Shown: positions 18,275-28,782, counted from the first letter of the stretch. The stretch is DNA of 38,038 nt from Campylobacteraceae bacterium (GCA_031258205.1 JAIRNE010000004.1:1-38038); one strand, 5' to 3'. Notes: generated by a model from the sequence alone, not told the origin. Program-made: numbers and translations.

Positions 18275-19483
18275 ATGTACGTTACACATTTAGAATGTCC
18301 CAAATGCGGGACTGTTTTTGATCACCGCAAAGTTGTGCAGCTTTGTCAAAATTGCGCCGCGCCGCTGTTGGTGCGGTATGATTTAAAAAAAATCAAAAAT
18401 AAATTTCGCAAAAAGAGACTCAAACACAGAATTTACAATCTATGGCGTTACAAAGAGTTTTTGCCGATAAAAAATGAGAAAAATATTGTCTCGCTGGGAG
18501 AAGTGATAACGCCGCTTTTAAAACTCAAAAATCTTGGCAAGACGCTTGGCTTTAAACATTTATACCTGAAAGACGAAGGGCTAAATCCGGGCGGCAGTTT
18601 CAAATCGCGCGGCGCGGCTGTGGGTATCTCAAGAGCTAAAGAGCTTAATGTAAAGAGTTTTGCTATGCCCACAAACGGAAACGCCGGCGCGGCATGGGCG
18701 ATATATGCGGCAAAAGCAGGCATTGAGGCAAATATAGTTATGCCAAAAGACGCTCCGTTAATCACGCGAAGCGAATGCGCCGGCGCAGGAGCTAAACTCT
18801 ACCTTGTAAATGGACTTATCAACGATGCGGGAAAAATAGTTGCCAAAGCCGTACGCCAATACGGCATGATGGACGCCTCAACGCTTAAAGAGCCTTATCG
18901 CATTGAGGGCAAAAAGACGATGGGATTTGAGATAGTAGAACAGTTTGGGTGGAAAATACCGGATGTGATTTTGTATCCGACAGGCGGAGGCGTGGGGCTT
19001 ATCGGCATATATAAAGCTTTATTGGAACTGCGCGAGATAGGCATAATAGACGTTTTACCGCGCCTTGTAGCTGTGCAGGCGCAAAATTGCGCGCCGATAG
19101 TAAAGGCTTATGAAAATGGGCAAAAAGAGTCTGTTTTTTGGGAAAATGCCAAAACTGTAGCGTTTGGCATTACGGTACCAAAAGCGTTGGGCGATTTTTT
19201 GGTTTTGGATGCAATTTACAAAACAGATGGTACGGCTGTAAGCGTCAGCGATGAGGATATATTAAAATATAAACTCCTTTTGGCTGGAAGCGAAGGGCTT
19301 TTTATCTGTCCCGAAGGTGCGGCAACAGCTGCGGCGGCGCACAAACTCTTAGAAAAAGGGTGGATAAAACCAAAAGAGAAGGTTGTTTTATTGAATACCG
19401 GAAGCGGATTAAAATATTTTGACACCATCAAGCCAAACCCTCCGATATTGGATATAAACGATGAGATTGTCTATCCGCTGTAA
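18275..19483 (+). CDS. Threonine synthase or threonine-synthase-like PLP-dependent enzyme
   Basis: N-terminal zinc ribbon CPKCGTVFDHRKVVQLCQNC; PLP lysine motif LNPGGSFKSRGAAVG; PTNGNAGAAWAIYAAKAG; YPTGGGVGLIG. Confidence 0.88.
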   Translation: MYVTHLECPKCGTVFDHRKVVQLCQNCAAPLLVRYDLKKIKNKFRKKRLKHRIYNLWRYKEFLPIKNEKNIVSLGEVITPLLKLKNLGKTLGFKHLYLKDEGLNPGGSFKSRGAAVGISRAKELNVKSFAMPTNGNAGAAWAIYAAKAGIEANIVMPKDAPLITRSECAGAGAKLYLVNGLINDAGKIVAKAVRQYGMMDASTLKEPYRIEGKKTMGFEIVEQFGWKIPDVILYPTGGGVGLIGIYKALLELREIGIIDVLPRLVAVQAQNCAPIVKAYENGQKESVFWENAKTVAFGITVPKALGDFLVLDAIYKTDGTAVSVSDEDILKYKLLLAGSEGLFICPEGAATAAAAHKLLEKGWIKPKEKVVLLNTGSGLKYFDTIKPNPPILDINDEIVYPL

Positions 19484-19665
19484 CGGCTTTGTCTAAAACA
19501 AAATATACATTCTATTAATATTTAAATGCCCTATTTTTCAGATGTTTTTTGCCGTATCAAATAAAATTAATGAAACTTCAAAGTTATTTATAGTAAAATC
19601 GCGTCCTATTCTATTAGAATAAATCCTTACTCTTTTAAAGAGTTTAAAATCCATAAGGAGAAAAT

Positions 19666-20064
19666 ATGCGACATTACGAATTGCTGTTTGTCCTGCGTCC
19701 GACATTGACGGAAGAAGAGGCAAAAGCTAAAGTTGACTTCATTAAAGAAGTTTTAGAAAAAAACGGCGCGAAAATAGCCGCTAAACTTAACATGGGCACA
19801 AGAAAACTTGCCTACGCCGTGCAAAAATTCAAACGCGGATACTACACCGTATATTATTTTGAAGCCCCAGCCGCCGCTATCGGCGAAATTGAGAGAATTA
19901 TCCGCATCAACGAAGAGATTATCAAGTTTTTAACGATAAAATTTGAAAATAAATCAGAGATTGCTTATTGGGAAAAGAGTGTTGCTAAAATTATCGGCAA
20001 AGCCGAAAAAGAGGCTAAGTCTGAGAATGACGCTACAACGGAAGAGATATCCGCAGAAGCGTAA
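19666..20064 (+). CDS. rpsF: 30S ribosomal protein S6
   Basis: [21 protein letters not shown]...[25 protein letters not shown]. Confidence 0.97.
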   Translation: MRHYELLFVLRPTLTEEEAKAKVDFIKEVLEKNGAKIAAKLNMGTRKLAYAVQKFKRGYYTVYYFEAPAAAIGEIERIIRINEEIIKFLTIKFENKSEIAYWEKSVAKIIGKAEKEAKSENDATTEEISAEA

Positions 20065-20086
20065 ATTCAAAATTTAAGGATTTCGT

Positions 20087-20539
20087 ATGTTTAACCGCGT
20101 AATTTTAGTCGGAAATTTGACCCGCGACATAGAGCTTCGCTATACGCCAAGCGGAATAGCTATCTGCACGACAGGCATAGCCACAAATCACCGCTTCAAA
20201 AAACAGGATGGAAGTCAAAGCGAAGAGGTCATGTTTATAGATATCACGCTTTTTGGCAGAAACGCCGAGATAGCAAATCAATATCTCAAAAAGGGAAGCC
20301 AAGTACTTGTAGAGGGACGGTTGAAACTTGATACATGGAACGACCAAAACGGACAAAAACGCAGCAAACATACCATCTCGGTGGATAGTTTGAAGATGAT
20401 GGGGCAAAAAGGTCAAGACAGAAGCGACGGCGGCAACTTTGACGAAGAGTATCGCCACACAGCGCCGAGCGCAACGCAAAATACGCCTAAACAAAATATA
20501 CCCGAAATCGACATAAACGAAGACGAGATACCATTTTAA
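20087..20539 (+). CDS. ssb: Single-stranded DNA-binding protein
   Basis: [23 protein letters not shown]...; acidic tail INEDEIPF. Confidence 0.97.
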   Translation: MFNRVILVGNLTRDIELRYTPSGIAICTTGIATNHRFKKQDGSQSEEVMFIDITLFGRNAEIANQYLKKGSQVLVEGRLKLDTWNDQNGQKRSKHTISVDSLKMMGQKGQDRSDGGNFDEEYRHTAPSATQNTPKQNIPEIDINEDEIPF

Positions 20540-20562
20540 CTAATAATTTAAGGATAAATACA

Positions 20563-20823
20563 ATGGCTGAAAAGAGAAAATATTCACGCAAATACTGCAA
20601 ATACTGCGAGCAAAAGATTGAGTTTATAGATTATAAAGACACAAAATTGCTTAAACACTCGCTCTCAGAGCGTTATAAGATTATGCCGCGCCGCTTAACG
20701 GGTAATTGCAAAAAACATCAAGAGATGGTTGAAACCGCAATTAAACGCGCAAGGCACACCGCGCTCATTCCGTATATCATTGATACGAAAAATATAGTCT
20801 CAAATCCGTTTGAACTGCTATAA
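20563..20823 (+). CDS. rpsR: 30S ribosomal protein S18
   Basis: [53 protein letters not shown]; rpsF-ssb-rpsR order. Confidence 0.97.
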   Translation: MAEKRKYSRKYCKYCEQKIEFIDYKDTKLLKHSLSERYKIMPRRLTGNCKKHQEMVETAIKRARHTALIPYIIDTKNIVSNPFELL

Positions 20824-20829
20824 CTAAAC

Positions 20830-20854
20830 GGGCGCGCTTTGCGCCCTGTTTTTT
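20830..20854 (+). terminator. Rho-independent terminator of rpsF-ssb-rpsR
   Basis: GGGCGC-GCTTT-GCGCCC followed by TGTTTTTT. Confidence 0.92.
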
Positions 20855-20918
20855 ATAAAATTTTTTTAATCCGTCCATAACTTAAATACGTTGCGCAAAG
20901 TCCAAAAATAAAAACCGA

Positions 20919-21343
20919 CCCCCTCCGCCATTGCGAGCCGACCTCCTTTTTTTTCCGTCATTGCGAGTATCAGCGCGGCAATCTGTCCTCTCCGTCATTG
21001 CGAGCGTAAGCGCAGCAATCCATTTTCTTTATTATTTACAGAAAATCACAAAAACAATCCAAGAAAAACACAGAATGAAAACAGTGGATTGCCACGTCGC
21101 TAAAGAGCTACTCGCAATGACGGAGGGGGTGGTACTTCGCGCCGCAAGTGGTTTGCAATGATGGAATTGTGTCATTGCGAGAGACCAGCGGGAGCGCGGC
21201 AATCCAGCAACGCGAAGCGTTTATATCGCAGGACAAACTGAAACAAAATAATTTGAAAGATTGTATTAAATAACTTTATACCACCTCTTTTGCCAATTCC
21301 TCTGGATTGCTTCGTCGCTATGCTCCTTGTCATTACGGAGGAG
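20919..21343. repeat. Repeat array B: six TCATTGCGAG...GGCAATCC-type units, partly an inverted homologue of array A
   Basis: Units near 20919-20937 (truncated), 20955-20984, 20990-21022, 21086-21121 (reverse), 21171-21205, 21304-21340 (reverse, degenerate); core GCCGCAAGTGGTTTGCAATGATGGAATTGTGTCATTGCGAG is the reverse complement of array A core with one mismatch. Confidence 0.93.
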
Positions 21344-21384
21344 GTTGCACTGTCAAAACAAATTTGACAAAATTGTCAGCCGCA

Positions 21385-22686
21385 TTAAAACCATTCAAGT
21401 ACCGTTTTTGCGGCGCTCTTTCTTGGCAAAATAGTTTTACTGCCTTCGCCGTTTACGCTGTGAAAAATTATCGCATTGTTTTTGGAGGCGTATAGCGAGA
21501 GCATTAGATTTTGCATTGTGGGCTGTACAGACGGCAAAAACCATGCGTTATTGCTGATGACGCTGATAAATTCCGGTTCTCCTTCATAAATCTCTTTTCT
21601 GCTGCCCTCAAAACATACCGCGCTTCGTATCTTTACGCCGTCTATGATAAAATCGGTCGGACTTTTAGCCTGCGAAAAATCGCTTGCGCCGTCAAAAAAC
21701 AGCGCGTTTATATAATCCGAAATGAAATTTGGCAGCGGGATTTGCTCGGCAAACGGCACAAGCGCTACTTTATCGGCTCTTTGCATAACGCCTTTATCAA
21801 AAAAATATGCAGAATTGTAGTACTTGCCATCTTCATAAGCCAGCGCGCCGGTAATGACGGCGATACTCTGCGAATACTCCAAAAGCTTATCCATGACGGC
21901 TTCATTTTTATTTAAAAAGAGCGCAAATGCGGTTTCAGGCAAAATAATAAGCCGTTTTTTCTCCGCTATCGCACTCTCTATGATTTTAAAATTTTCCTGT
22001 ACATTTTTAACGATATTTTCCGTCTCCCACTTCTCATTTTGCGGCGTATGAGTTTGGACTATTTTCATATCAAAATCGGGCGTTTTAGGCGGTTCTTGAT
22101 TGGAAAAATCAAATGCCGCGATAAAGCAGATAAGAGCTAAAAATCGGTACTCTTTACGTCTGTTTTGCGCAAGCAGTATGGAAGCGATTAAAAATATTAT
22201 ATGAAAGCTCGTAAGCCCAAAAGGGGTATAGTAAAGTATTAACTCAAAATTAAACCAGTTAAAACCAAACGGCGCGACTTGCGAAAACAGTACAAGCGCG
22301 ACAGCATGAAGATAAGGGGAATTTGTCAAAAGCGACGGGATAAGAAATAAAAGCCCGTAAATAACGCCGATGCCGATAATGATGACAGGTATAAGCCATG
22401 TCAAATTGCCGTAATATCTAAAGCTAAGCGCAATCCAGTAAAACCACAAAATCCCCACAAAAAAGCCCGTAAAAAAATAACCCATACGGTTTGATTTGAA
22501 AAGCAGCCAAAGCCCCGCGCATGCTAAAACAGAATGCAGAATATAGCTTGTTATGTCAAAATGTGCCAAATAGATAAAACTTGACAACAACAGCGCAGTT
22601 ACAAAGGCTTTTATTATAATAGAAGTGATAAAATACTTACTCAAATTTTTATTTTTAAAGGATTTATATGCAGGGTTTAGAGTCAT
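21385..22686 (-). CDS. lnt: Apolipoprotein N-acyltransferase
   Basis: Multiple TM helices then nitrilase-like domain with LILPETAFALF, KVALVPFAEQIPLPN, SAVCFEGSRKE. Start uncertain; TTG at 22644 is an alternative. Confidence 0.88.
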   Translation of the reverse strand: MTLNPAYKSFKNKNLSKYFITSIIIKAFVTALLLSSFIYLAHFDITSYILHSVLACAGLWLLFKSNRMGYFFTGFFVGILWFYWIALSFRYYGNLTWLIPVIIIGIGVIYGLLFLIPSLLTNSPYLHAVALVLFSQVAPFGFNWFNFELILYYTPFGLTSFHIIFLIASILLAQNRRKEYRFLALICFIAAFDFSNQEPPKTPDFDMKIVQTHTPQNEKWETENIVKNVQENFKIIESAIAEKKRLIILPETAFALFLNKNEAVMDKLLEYSQSIAVITGALAYEDGKYYNSAYFFDKGVMQRADKVALVPFAEQIPLPNFISDYINALFFDGASDFSQAKSPTDFIIDGVKIRSAVCFEGSRKEIYEGEPEFISVISNNAWFLPSVQPTMQNLMLSLYASKNNAIIFHSVNGEGSKTILPRKSAAKTVLEWF

Positions 22687-22928
22687 TTTTACCTCTCATT
22701 GCGCTTATAGCAATTGTTTATTTTCTTCTCATTTTGCCCCAGCAGCGTCAGGCGAAAGCCCATAAACAGATGCTTACCGAGCTGAAAAAAGGCGATAAAA
22801 TCATCACTAGCGGCGGGTTATTCGGCGAAGTGACAAATGTTGAAGAGGATTTTATCAAAATAAAACTTAGCGATAACGTAATCGTAAAAATCGTTAAAGA
22901 ATATATACTAAAGAAAGTAGATGAATAA
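22668..22928 (+). CDS. yajC: Preprotein translocase subunit YajC
   Basis: FLPLIALIAIVYFLLILPQQRQAKAHKQMLTELKKGDKIITSGGLFGEV. Confidence 0.95.
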   Translation: MQGLESFLPLIALIAIVYFLLILPQQRQAKAHKQMLTELKKGDKIITSGGLFGEVTNVEEDFIKIKLSDNVIVKIVKEYILKKVDE

Positions 22929-24510
22929 TAAAGGCTTAAACCATCGCCTCATTATTTTTTTAATAGCTACGCTGTTTGGTATCGTCTTTAGCATGCCGAC
23001 TTTTTTGCAAACCGAAAAAGGGGCTAAAGTATCTTTAGGGCTTGATTTGCAAGGCGGGCTGTATATGCTGCTTGGCGTGAAAACGGACGAGGCAATATCT
23101 TCCAAATTAAAATCCATAGCAATCGGCATTAAATACAACACAGACGACAATCGTATCATCATAGACGCGCTCAAAGTTAAAGACGATACTGTTACTTTGA
23201 CGCTTTTAGATGAGGACGAAGAGAAAAATTTGGACTCTATACTTGACGACATAGGCGGACTGATCGTTGATAAGCAAGGGTTTGATTATACTATAAGCTT
23301 AAGCGACACAGAAAAACAAAATGTGCGCAATTTGGCTGTTACGCAGGCTGTGGAGACAATCAGAAACAGGCTTGATCAATTCGGACTTGCCGAACCTACC
23401 GTAGCTAAGCAGAGCGAAGAGGATATATTGGTAGAGATTCCGGGCGTTAAAACAAGAGAAGATGAACAGCGCGTAAGAGAGCTTATCGCTAAAGCGGCGC
23501 ATCTTCAATTGATGGCTGTAGATGAAGAGAGGAATGCAAGAGCCGATTTTATGAGTCCTCAAGAAGCGGCGGCTTACGGAGATGTGCTGTATCCGGACAA
23601 AAGCGGCAGAGGAAAATATCTCTTAAAAGCTATGCCTGTGCTTGACGGCTCTATGCTCACATCCGCTAAAGTCGGATTTGACCAGACTAATCGTCCGATG
23701 ATAGAGTTTTCGCTAAACGCTCAGGGCGCGAAAATTTTCGGCGATTTCACGGGTAAAAATATAGGCAAAAAATTAGCGATTGTACTTGACGATACGGTTT
23801 ATTCCGCGCCTGTCATACAAGGGCGTATCGGCGGCGGAAGCGGTCAGATAACGGGCGCTTTCAGCAATAAAGAGGCAAGCGATATAGCCATAGCGTTAAG
23901 AAGCGGCGCGCTTTTAGCTCCCGTTACCATGCTTGAACAGCGCAGTGTGGGACCCTCTTTAGGCGCGGACAGCGTAAGGGCAAGCTCTATAGCTTTAGTA
24001 TTTGGTTTTGTGTCCGTAGCTTTGTTTATGTGTTTTTACTATAGAATGGCGGGTGTTATAGCTTCTATCGCGCTTGTGAGCAACCTTCTCATTTTGTTGG
24101 CTCTTATCGCATTTTTCGGTGCGACTTTGACGCTTCCGGGAATGGCTGGTATCATTTTGACTGTTGGTATGGGAATAGACGCCAATGTCATCATTAATGA
24201 ACGCATGAGAGAACTGCTGCGTTCGGGTGTGAGCATAAAAGCCGCGATAGAACACGGCTATCAAAACGCTATGACCGCTATCGTGGACTCCAATCTTACG
24301 ACCGTTATAGTGGCTGTAGTTTTGTATATTTACGGCACGGGACCGATTAAGGGTTTTGCCATTACGTTAAGTTTTGGCGTATTTATCTCCATGCTTACGG
24401 CGATACTCGGCACGCGCGGCATTTATGAGTTTTTTGCCAATAGAATTGAAAAAAGCCGAAACATTACATTTTGGTTTGGCATAAAAAGGGTGAATAGTGG
24501 AAATCTTTAA
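22921..24510 (+). CDS. secD: Protein translocase subunit SecD
   Basis: VSLGLDLQGGLYMLLGV, AVETIRNRLDQFGLAEPTV, GMGIDANVIINERMRELL. Confidence 0.97.
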   Translation: MNNKGLNHRLIIFLIATLFGIVFSMPTFLQTEKGAKVSLGLDLQGGLYMLLGVKTDEAISSKLKSIAIGIKYNTDDNRIIIDALKVKDDTVTLTLLDEDEEKNLDSILDDIGGLIVDKQGFDYTISLSDTEKQNVRNLAVTQAVETIRNRLDQFGLAEPTVAKQSEEDILVEIPGVKTREDEQRVRELIAKAAHLQLMAVDEERNARADFMSPQEAAAYGDVLYPDKSGRGKYLLKAMPVLDGSMLTSAKVGFDQTNRPMIEFSLNAQGAKIFGDFTGKNIGKKLAIVLDDTVYSAPVIQGRIGGGSGQITGAFSNKEASDIAIALRSGALLAPVTMLEQRSVGPSLGADSVRASSIALVFGFVSVALFMCFYYRMAGVIASIALVSNLLILLALIAFFGATLTLPGMAGIILTVGMGIDANVIINERMRELLRSGVSIKAAIEHGYQNAMTAIVDSNLTTVIVAVVLYIYGTGPIKGFAITLSFGVFISMLTAILGTRGIYEFFANRIEKSRNITFWFGIKRVNSGNL

Positions 24511-25471
24511 TCACAATAAAACATATAAGTTTATGAAATTAAGCGTGATAATGAATGCTATATCTATTATTTGCGCTTTAGCGACTATATTTGCAGTGGC
24601 TGTTTGGGGTTTAAATTTTGGTATAGATTTTGCCGGCGGTACGGTTGTACAAGTCAAATATCTTGACTCTGACGCGCCGATAGATAAAATACGCGAAAAT
24701 GTAGATAAAGAGCCGCTTTTTCGCGGAGCAAGCGTAACGGAATTCGGCGCAAAAGACGAAGTAACTATCCGTTTTCAAGGAAGCAGCGGAACTATCGGCG
24801 AAGACGTGGGCGATTTGATGGTCAAAACATTGCAGGGTACCGGAGAGTTTGAGATACGCCGCGTAGATATGGTAGGTCCTAAAGTCGGCGACGAGTTAAG
24901 ACAAAAAGGTATGATGGCGATTGTTGTATCATTGATCGCTATGCTGATATATATTGCGTTTAGGTTTGAATGGCGATTTGGCGTTGCGGCGGCAGTTTCG
25001 GAGCTTCACGATGTCGTATTGATTATCGGCGTGATAGCCCTATTGCGTATAGACGTCAATCTTGAGATATTAGGCGCCGTTTTGACGCTTGTGGGATACT
25101 CTATTAATGATACGATAGTTGTATTTGACAGAATTAGAGACGAGTTAAAAAGCTCAAAAAATACAAATCTTTTTGAGATTATAGACTCATCTGTTTCAAA
25201 GACTTTGTCGCGCACAACGCTTACCTCTTTAACGACGCTTTTTGTCGTGGCGGCATTGCTGTTTTTCGGAGGAGAGTCTATATACGGCTTTTCATTGGTA
25301 CTAACAGTGGGCATTATCATAGGCACTTACAGTTCCATCTTTATCGCCGCGCCGCTTTTAAAATGGCTTAAATTTGATGCGGCGGAGTATAGAGCAAATA
25401 TCGCTAAAAAAGAGAAGATGAGAATAGAAAAAGCAAAAATGCGCGCTCAATACGAGCATGGAAGAATTTAA
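24497..25471 (+). CDS. secF: Protein translocase subunit SecF
   Basis: GLNFGIDFAGGTVVQVKY, VGYSINDTIVVFDRIRDEL, SRTTLTSLTTLFVVAALLFFGG. Confidence 0.97.
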   Translation: MEIFNHNKTYKFMKLSVIMNAISIICALATIFAVAVWGLNFGIDFAGGTVVQVKYLDSDAPIDKIRENVDKEPLFRGASVTEFGAKDEVTIRFQGSSGTIGEDVGDLMVKTLQGTGEFEIRRVDMVGPKVGDELRQKGMMAIVVSLIAMLIYIAFRFEWRFGVAAAVSELHDVVLIIGVIALLRIDVNLEILGAVLTLVGYSINDTIVVFDRIRDELKSSKNTNLFEIIDSSVSKTLSRTTLTSLTTLFVVAALLFFGGESIYGFSLVLTVGIIIGTYSSIFIAAPLLKWLKFDAAEYRANIAKKEKMRIEKAKMRAQYEHGRI

Positions 25472-25480
25472 GGAGTTAAT

Positions 25481-25819
25481 ATGGATTGGGGTAAAGTAAT
25501 ATATATATTTTTTGCTTTGATGAGCCTTACTACAACGGCAGGCTTTTTATATGAACAAAATGAGATTACGCTTTTTATCGCCATGAGCATAAATCTCATA
25601 TCTACATTTTTAAAAATAGGCATCAAAAATACGCTTTCAGCCGAGCTTCTTGCAAGCTCTTTGGTGGCTGACTTGCATTTGATACCGGCGTTTTTGATAT
25701 TGGAGATTTCAGGAAATACAAATGTAGTTATAGCTCTGTCCATAGGCGCTATAATTGCAAATCTGTTTTCATTGGTACTTGTTGTTGTAGAGTCTGCAAA
25801 AGCAAGAGACGAGTTTTAA
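25481..25819 (+). CDS. Small integral membrane protein (DUF6394-like)
   Basis: About four hydrophobic segments; located secF-x-leuS; DUF assignment from memory. Confidence 0.75.
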   Translation: MDWGKVIYIFFALMSLTTTAGFLYEQNEITLFIAMSINLISTFLKIGIKNTLSAELLASSLVADLHLIPAFLILEISGNTNVVIALSIGAIIANLFSLVLVVVESAKARDEF

Positions 25820-25822
25820 ATT

Positions 25823-28270
25823 ATGCAATACAGAGAAGTTGAAAAAAAGTGGCAGAAAAAGTGGCTTGAAACGGATGCTTTTGAGCCCTCAGACGATTTT
25901 TCGCGGAAAAAAAAGTATATTTTAAGCATGTTTCCGTATCCGAGCGGGCGCATACATATGGGGCATGTGCGAAATTATACAATCAGCGATGCGATTGCCA
26001 GATATTATCGCAAACAGGGTTTTAATGTACTGCATCCGATTGGGTGGGACTCTTTTGGTATGCCTGCCGAGAATGCCGCTATCAAAAACGGTATCCACCC
26101 TAAAAAATGGACTTATGAAAATATAGACTGTATGCGCAATGAGCTTGACTCTTTGGGGTTTTCATTTTCAAAAACAAGAGAGGTTGCCACAAGCGATCCG
26201 TTATATACAAAACATGAGCAAAATATTTTTATCAAAATGTATGAAAAAGGACTTGTATATAGAAAAAATGCAACTCTAAATTGGTGCTCAAGCTGTCAAA
26301 CCGTTTTAGCAAACGAGCAGGTGGAAGAGGGTAAATGCTGGAGATGCGGTACGGTTGTAGAACAGCGCGAAATGCCCGGATATTACCTTAAAATCACACA
26401 ATATGCCGAAGAGCTTTTAAGGGATTTGAAACAGCTTGAAAATCATTGGCCTGCGCAGGTTTTGACAATGCAGGAGAATTGGATAGGAAAGAGCGAGGGC
26501 TTGGAGTTTAATTTTGAATTATCTTCCGAATCTAAAGAGCTTTTAGGCGGAAAGTTTGACGGATATAAAGTATTTACTACGCGTCCAGATACGATTTTTG
26601 GCGTAACATACTCCGCTCTTGCCCCCAATCACCCAATAGTAAATGAGATTTTAGAGCGAAAGCTATTGGACGAACATAAGATATTGACTGTCAAAAATAT
26701 GCAAAGACAAAGCGCAAAAGAGCGTCAATCAAGCGAAAAAGAGGGATTGGATTTGGGTATATCGGTTATCCATCCGCTCACGAAAAAGTTAATTCCCGTG
26801 TGGATTGCCAATTTTGTTTTGCTTGAATACGGCGGCGGAGCGGTCATGGCTGTGCCGGCTCATGATGAGAGAGATTTTGAGTTCGCTCAAAAATACTCTT
26901 TGCCTGTCGTTCAGACTGTAAAATCAAACGATGAAAAAACGGTTTTGCCGTTTACCGAATACGGTATATTGATAAATTCGGACAACTTTAACGCGCTTAC
27001 TTCAGTGCAGGCTAAAAACGCGATAATAGACTATTTTGAAAAGCAAAATATCGGCAAAAGGAGCGTTAATTACAAACTCCGCGATTGGGGGATAAGCCGT
27101 CAGCGGTATTGGGGCGCGCCGATACCAATCATTTTATGTCCGAAATGCGGCGCCGTAACTGAAAAAGAGGAAAATCTGCCCATAACGCTGCCTGATGACG
27201 TACAGATAACGGGCGAGGGCAATCCGCTTGATAAGCACCCGACGTGGAAATTTACAAAATGTCCTAAGTGCGGCTCTGATGCAAAAAGAGAAACGGATAC
27301 AATGGATACGTTTGTGCAGTCAAGCTGGTATTTTTTGCGTTATACAACGCCGAGAGCTTTGTGGCAAAGTGTGCCGTTTGATGAGAAAAGCGTTCAATAC
27401 TGGATGAGCGTTGATCAATATATCGGCGGTATTGAACATGCCATTTTACATCTTTTGTATTCAAGATTTTTTACAAAAGCTCTTAGAGATTTGGGTTTTA
27501 TAAAGGATGCGAGCGAGCCGTTTGCAAATCTTTTGACGCAGGGAATGGTATTAAAAGACGGCGCTAAGATGAGCAAATCAAAAGGAAATGTCGTAGATCC
27601 CGACAGTATCATTGAGAAGTACGGAGCAGATACGGCAAGACTGTTTATACTTTTTGCCGCACCCGTACAAAAAGAGTTGGAGTGGAATGACAGTGCGGTG
27701 GAAGGCGCTTTTAAATTTATCAAAAGAGTTTGCGATAGAAGCGATAATGCAAATCCATGCCAAACTTTGCCGAAAATTGAACACGCCGCGCTTACAAAAG
27801 AGGAGCAGTACGCAAGAAAAAAAGTATATGAAGCGTTGAAAAAAAGCGAAGAGAGCTACAAAAACGGTTCATACTCGTTCAATACGCTTATAGCCGCATC
27901 TATGGAAGCTTTTAACGCTTTAAGCGTTCAAACAAACAGAACCGTTTGGAGCGAGGGGTATTTTATATTGTTAAATATTTTAGAGCCGATTATACCGCAT
28001 ACCGCTAGCGAGATAAGCGAAAAACTTTTTGAATGCAAAAATTTCACGCAGCAGCTTAAGATAGACGAGAGCGTATTTGAAGCTGAAAGTATGATTTTAG
28101 CCGTTACCGTAAACGGTAAAAGAAGAGCCGAATTTGAGATAAATGCAGATGCGAGCGAAGAGGAGATTTTAGCTTGCGCAAAAGCGGCAGCGGCAAAGTG
28201 GATAGACGGTTTAAGTCTTAAAAAAGAGATTTATGTCAATAAAAAACTTGTAAATTTGGTAGTTGCATGA
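25823..28270 (+). CDS. leuS: Leucyl-tRNA synthetase
   Basis: [17 protein letters not shown] (HIGH), [30 protein letters not shown] (KMSKS). Confidence 0.98.
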   Translation: MQYREVEKKWQKKWLETDAFEPSDDFSRKKKYILSMFPYPSGRIHMGHVRNYTISDAIARYYRKQGFNVLHPIGWDSFGMPAENAAIKNGIHPKKWTYENIDCMRNELDSLGFSFSKTREVATSDPLYTKHEQNIFIKMYEKGLVYRKNATLNWCSSCQTVLANEQVEEGKCWRCGTVVEQREMPGYYLKITQYAEELLRDLKQLENHWPAQVLTMQENWIGKSEGLEFNFELSSESKELLGGKFDGYKVFTTRPDTIFGVTYSALAPNHPIVNEILERKLLDEHKILTVKNMQRQSAKERQSSEKEGLDLGISVIHPLTKKLIPVWIANFVLLEYGGGAVMAVPAHDERDFEFAQKYSLPVVQTVKSNDEKTVLPFTEYGILINSDNFNALTSVQAKNAIIDYFEKQNIGKRSVNYKLRDWGISRQRYWGAPIPIILCPKCGAVTEKEENLPITLPDDVQITGEGNPLDKHPTWKFTKCPKCGSDAKRETDTMDTFVQSSWYFLRYTTPRALWQSVPFDEKSVQYWMSVDQYIGGIEHAILHLLYSRFFTKALRDLGFIKDASEPFANLLTQGMVLKDGAKMSKSKGNVVDPDSIIEKYGADTARLFILFAAPVQKELEWNDSAVEGAFKFIKRVCDRSDNANPCQTLPKIEHAALTKEEQYARKKVYEALKKSEESYKNGSYSFNTLIAASMEAFNALSVQTNRTVWSEGYFILLNILEPIIPHTASEISEKLFECKNFTQQLKIDESVFEAESMILAVTVNGKRRAEFEINADASEEEILACAKAAAAKWIDGLSLKKEIYVNKKLVNLVVA

Positions 28271-28776
28271 GAACGGCTGTACTCTTTGTTTTGTCGGTTT
28301 TTATTATTGGCTGCGGATATAAGCCCAGCGCACAGTTAGCTAAAAGCGTTATCGGCGAGAGCGTATATGTTTATGTTGCCATCAGCAGAGTAGATCCGCA
28401 AAATACCGTTTTGATTAAAGACGCCGTGCAGGCGGCATTTGTGGATAGATTTGGCTCAAAAATAACCTCGCGCGCCGAGGCGGACAGCGTTTTAAGCGTA
28501 TATTTGGACAATGTTGATTTCAATCCGCTTGTGTACGACGCAAACGGATATGTTGTCTCTTACAGGACAGTTGCAAAACTTAGGATTGATTATATTTTAA
28601 GTTCGGGCGAAAAGGGAAGCGTTACGACAAGCGGTCAATATGACTTTCCGATAGCGGCGGACAGCATTATCTCCGATACAAAAAGATTTGAAGCGATACG
28701 ATACGCTTCGTTAGATGCTGTTGATGAATTTACGGCTGTTGTTGCCGTAAAAGGCTTACAAAGCGGCAAAAAGTAA
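28267..28776 (+). CDS. lptE: LPS-assembly lipoprotein, LptE-like
   Basis: Lipobox-like [23 protein letters not shown]; position after leuS and family-typical GYKP N-terminus. Confidence 0.72.
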   Translation: MRTAVLFVLSVFIIGCGYKPSAQLAKSVIGESVYVYVAISRVDPQNTVLIKDAVQAAFVDRFGSKITSRAEADSVLSVYLDNVDFNPLVYDANGYVVSYRTVAKLRIDYILSSGEKGSVTTSGQYDFPIAADSIISDTKRFEAIRYASLDAVDEFTAVVAVKGLQSGKK

Positions 28777-28782
28777 GCCTTA

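Noticed and set aside
20931-21161. 76-aa plus-strand ORF MRADLLFFPSLRVSARQSVLSVIASVSAAIHFL...
   Set aside because: Entirely repeat-derived translation (repeat units decode as SVIASVSAAI); not a gene.
13135-21343. Composite transposon or genomic island bounded by the two repeat arrays
   Set aside because: No transposase or integrase in between, and the segment contains core genes rpsF-ssb-rpsR; repeats are in non-coding sites more consistent with dispersed REP/MITE-like elements.
21511-21915. 134-aa plus-strand ORF
   Set aside because: Antisense to the catalytic domain of lnt; composition and lack of motifs indicate a shadow ORF.
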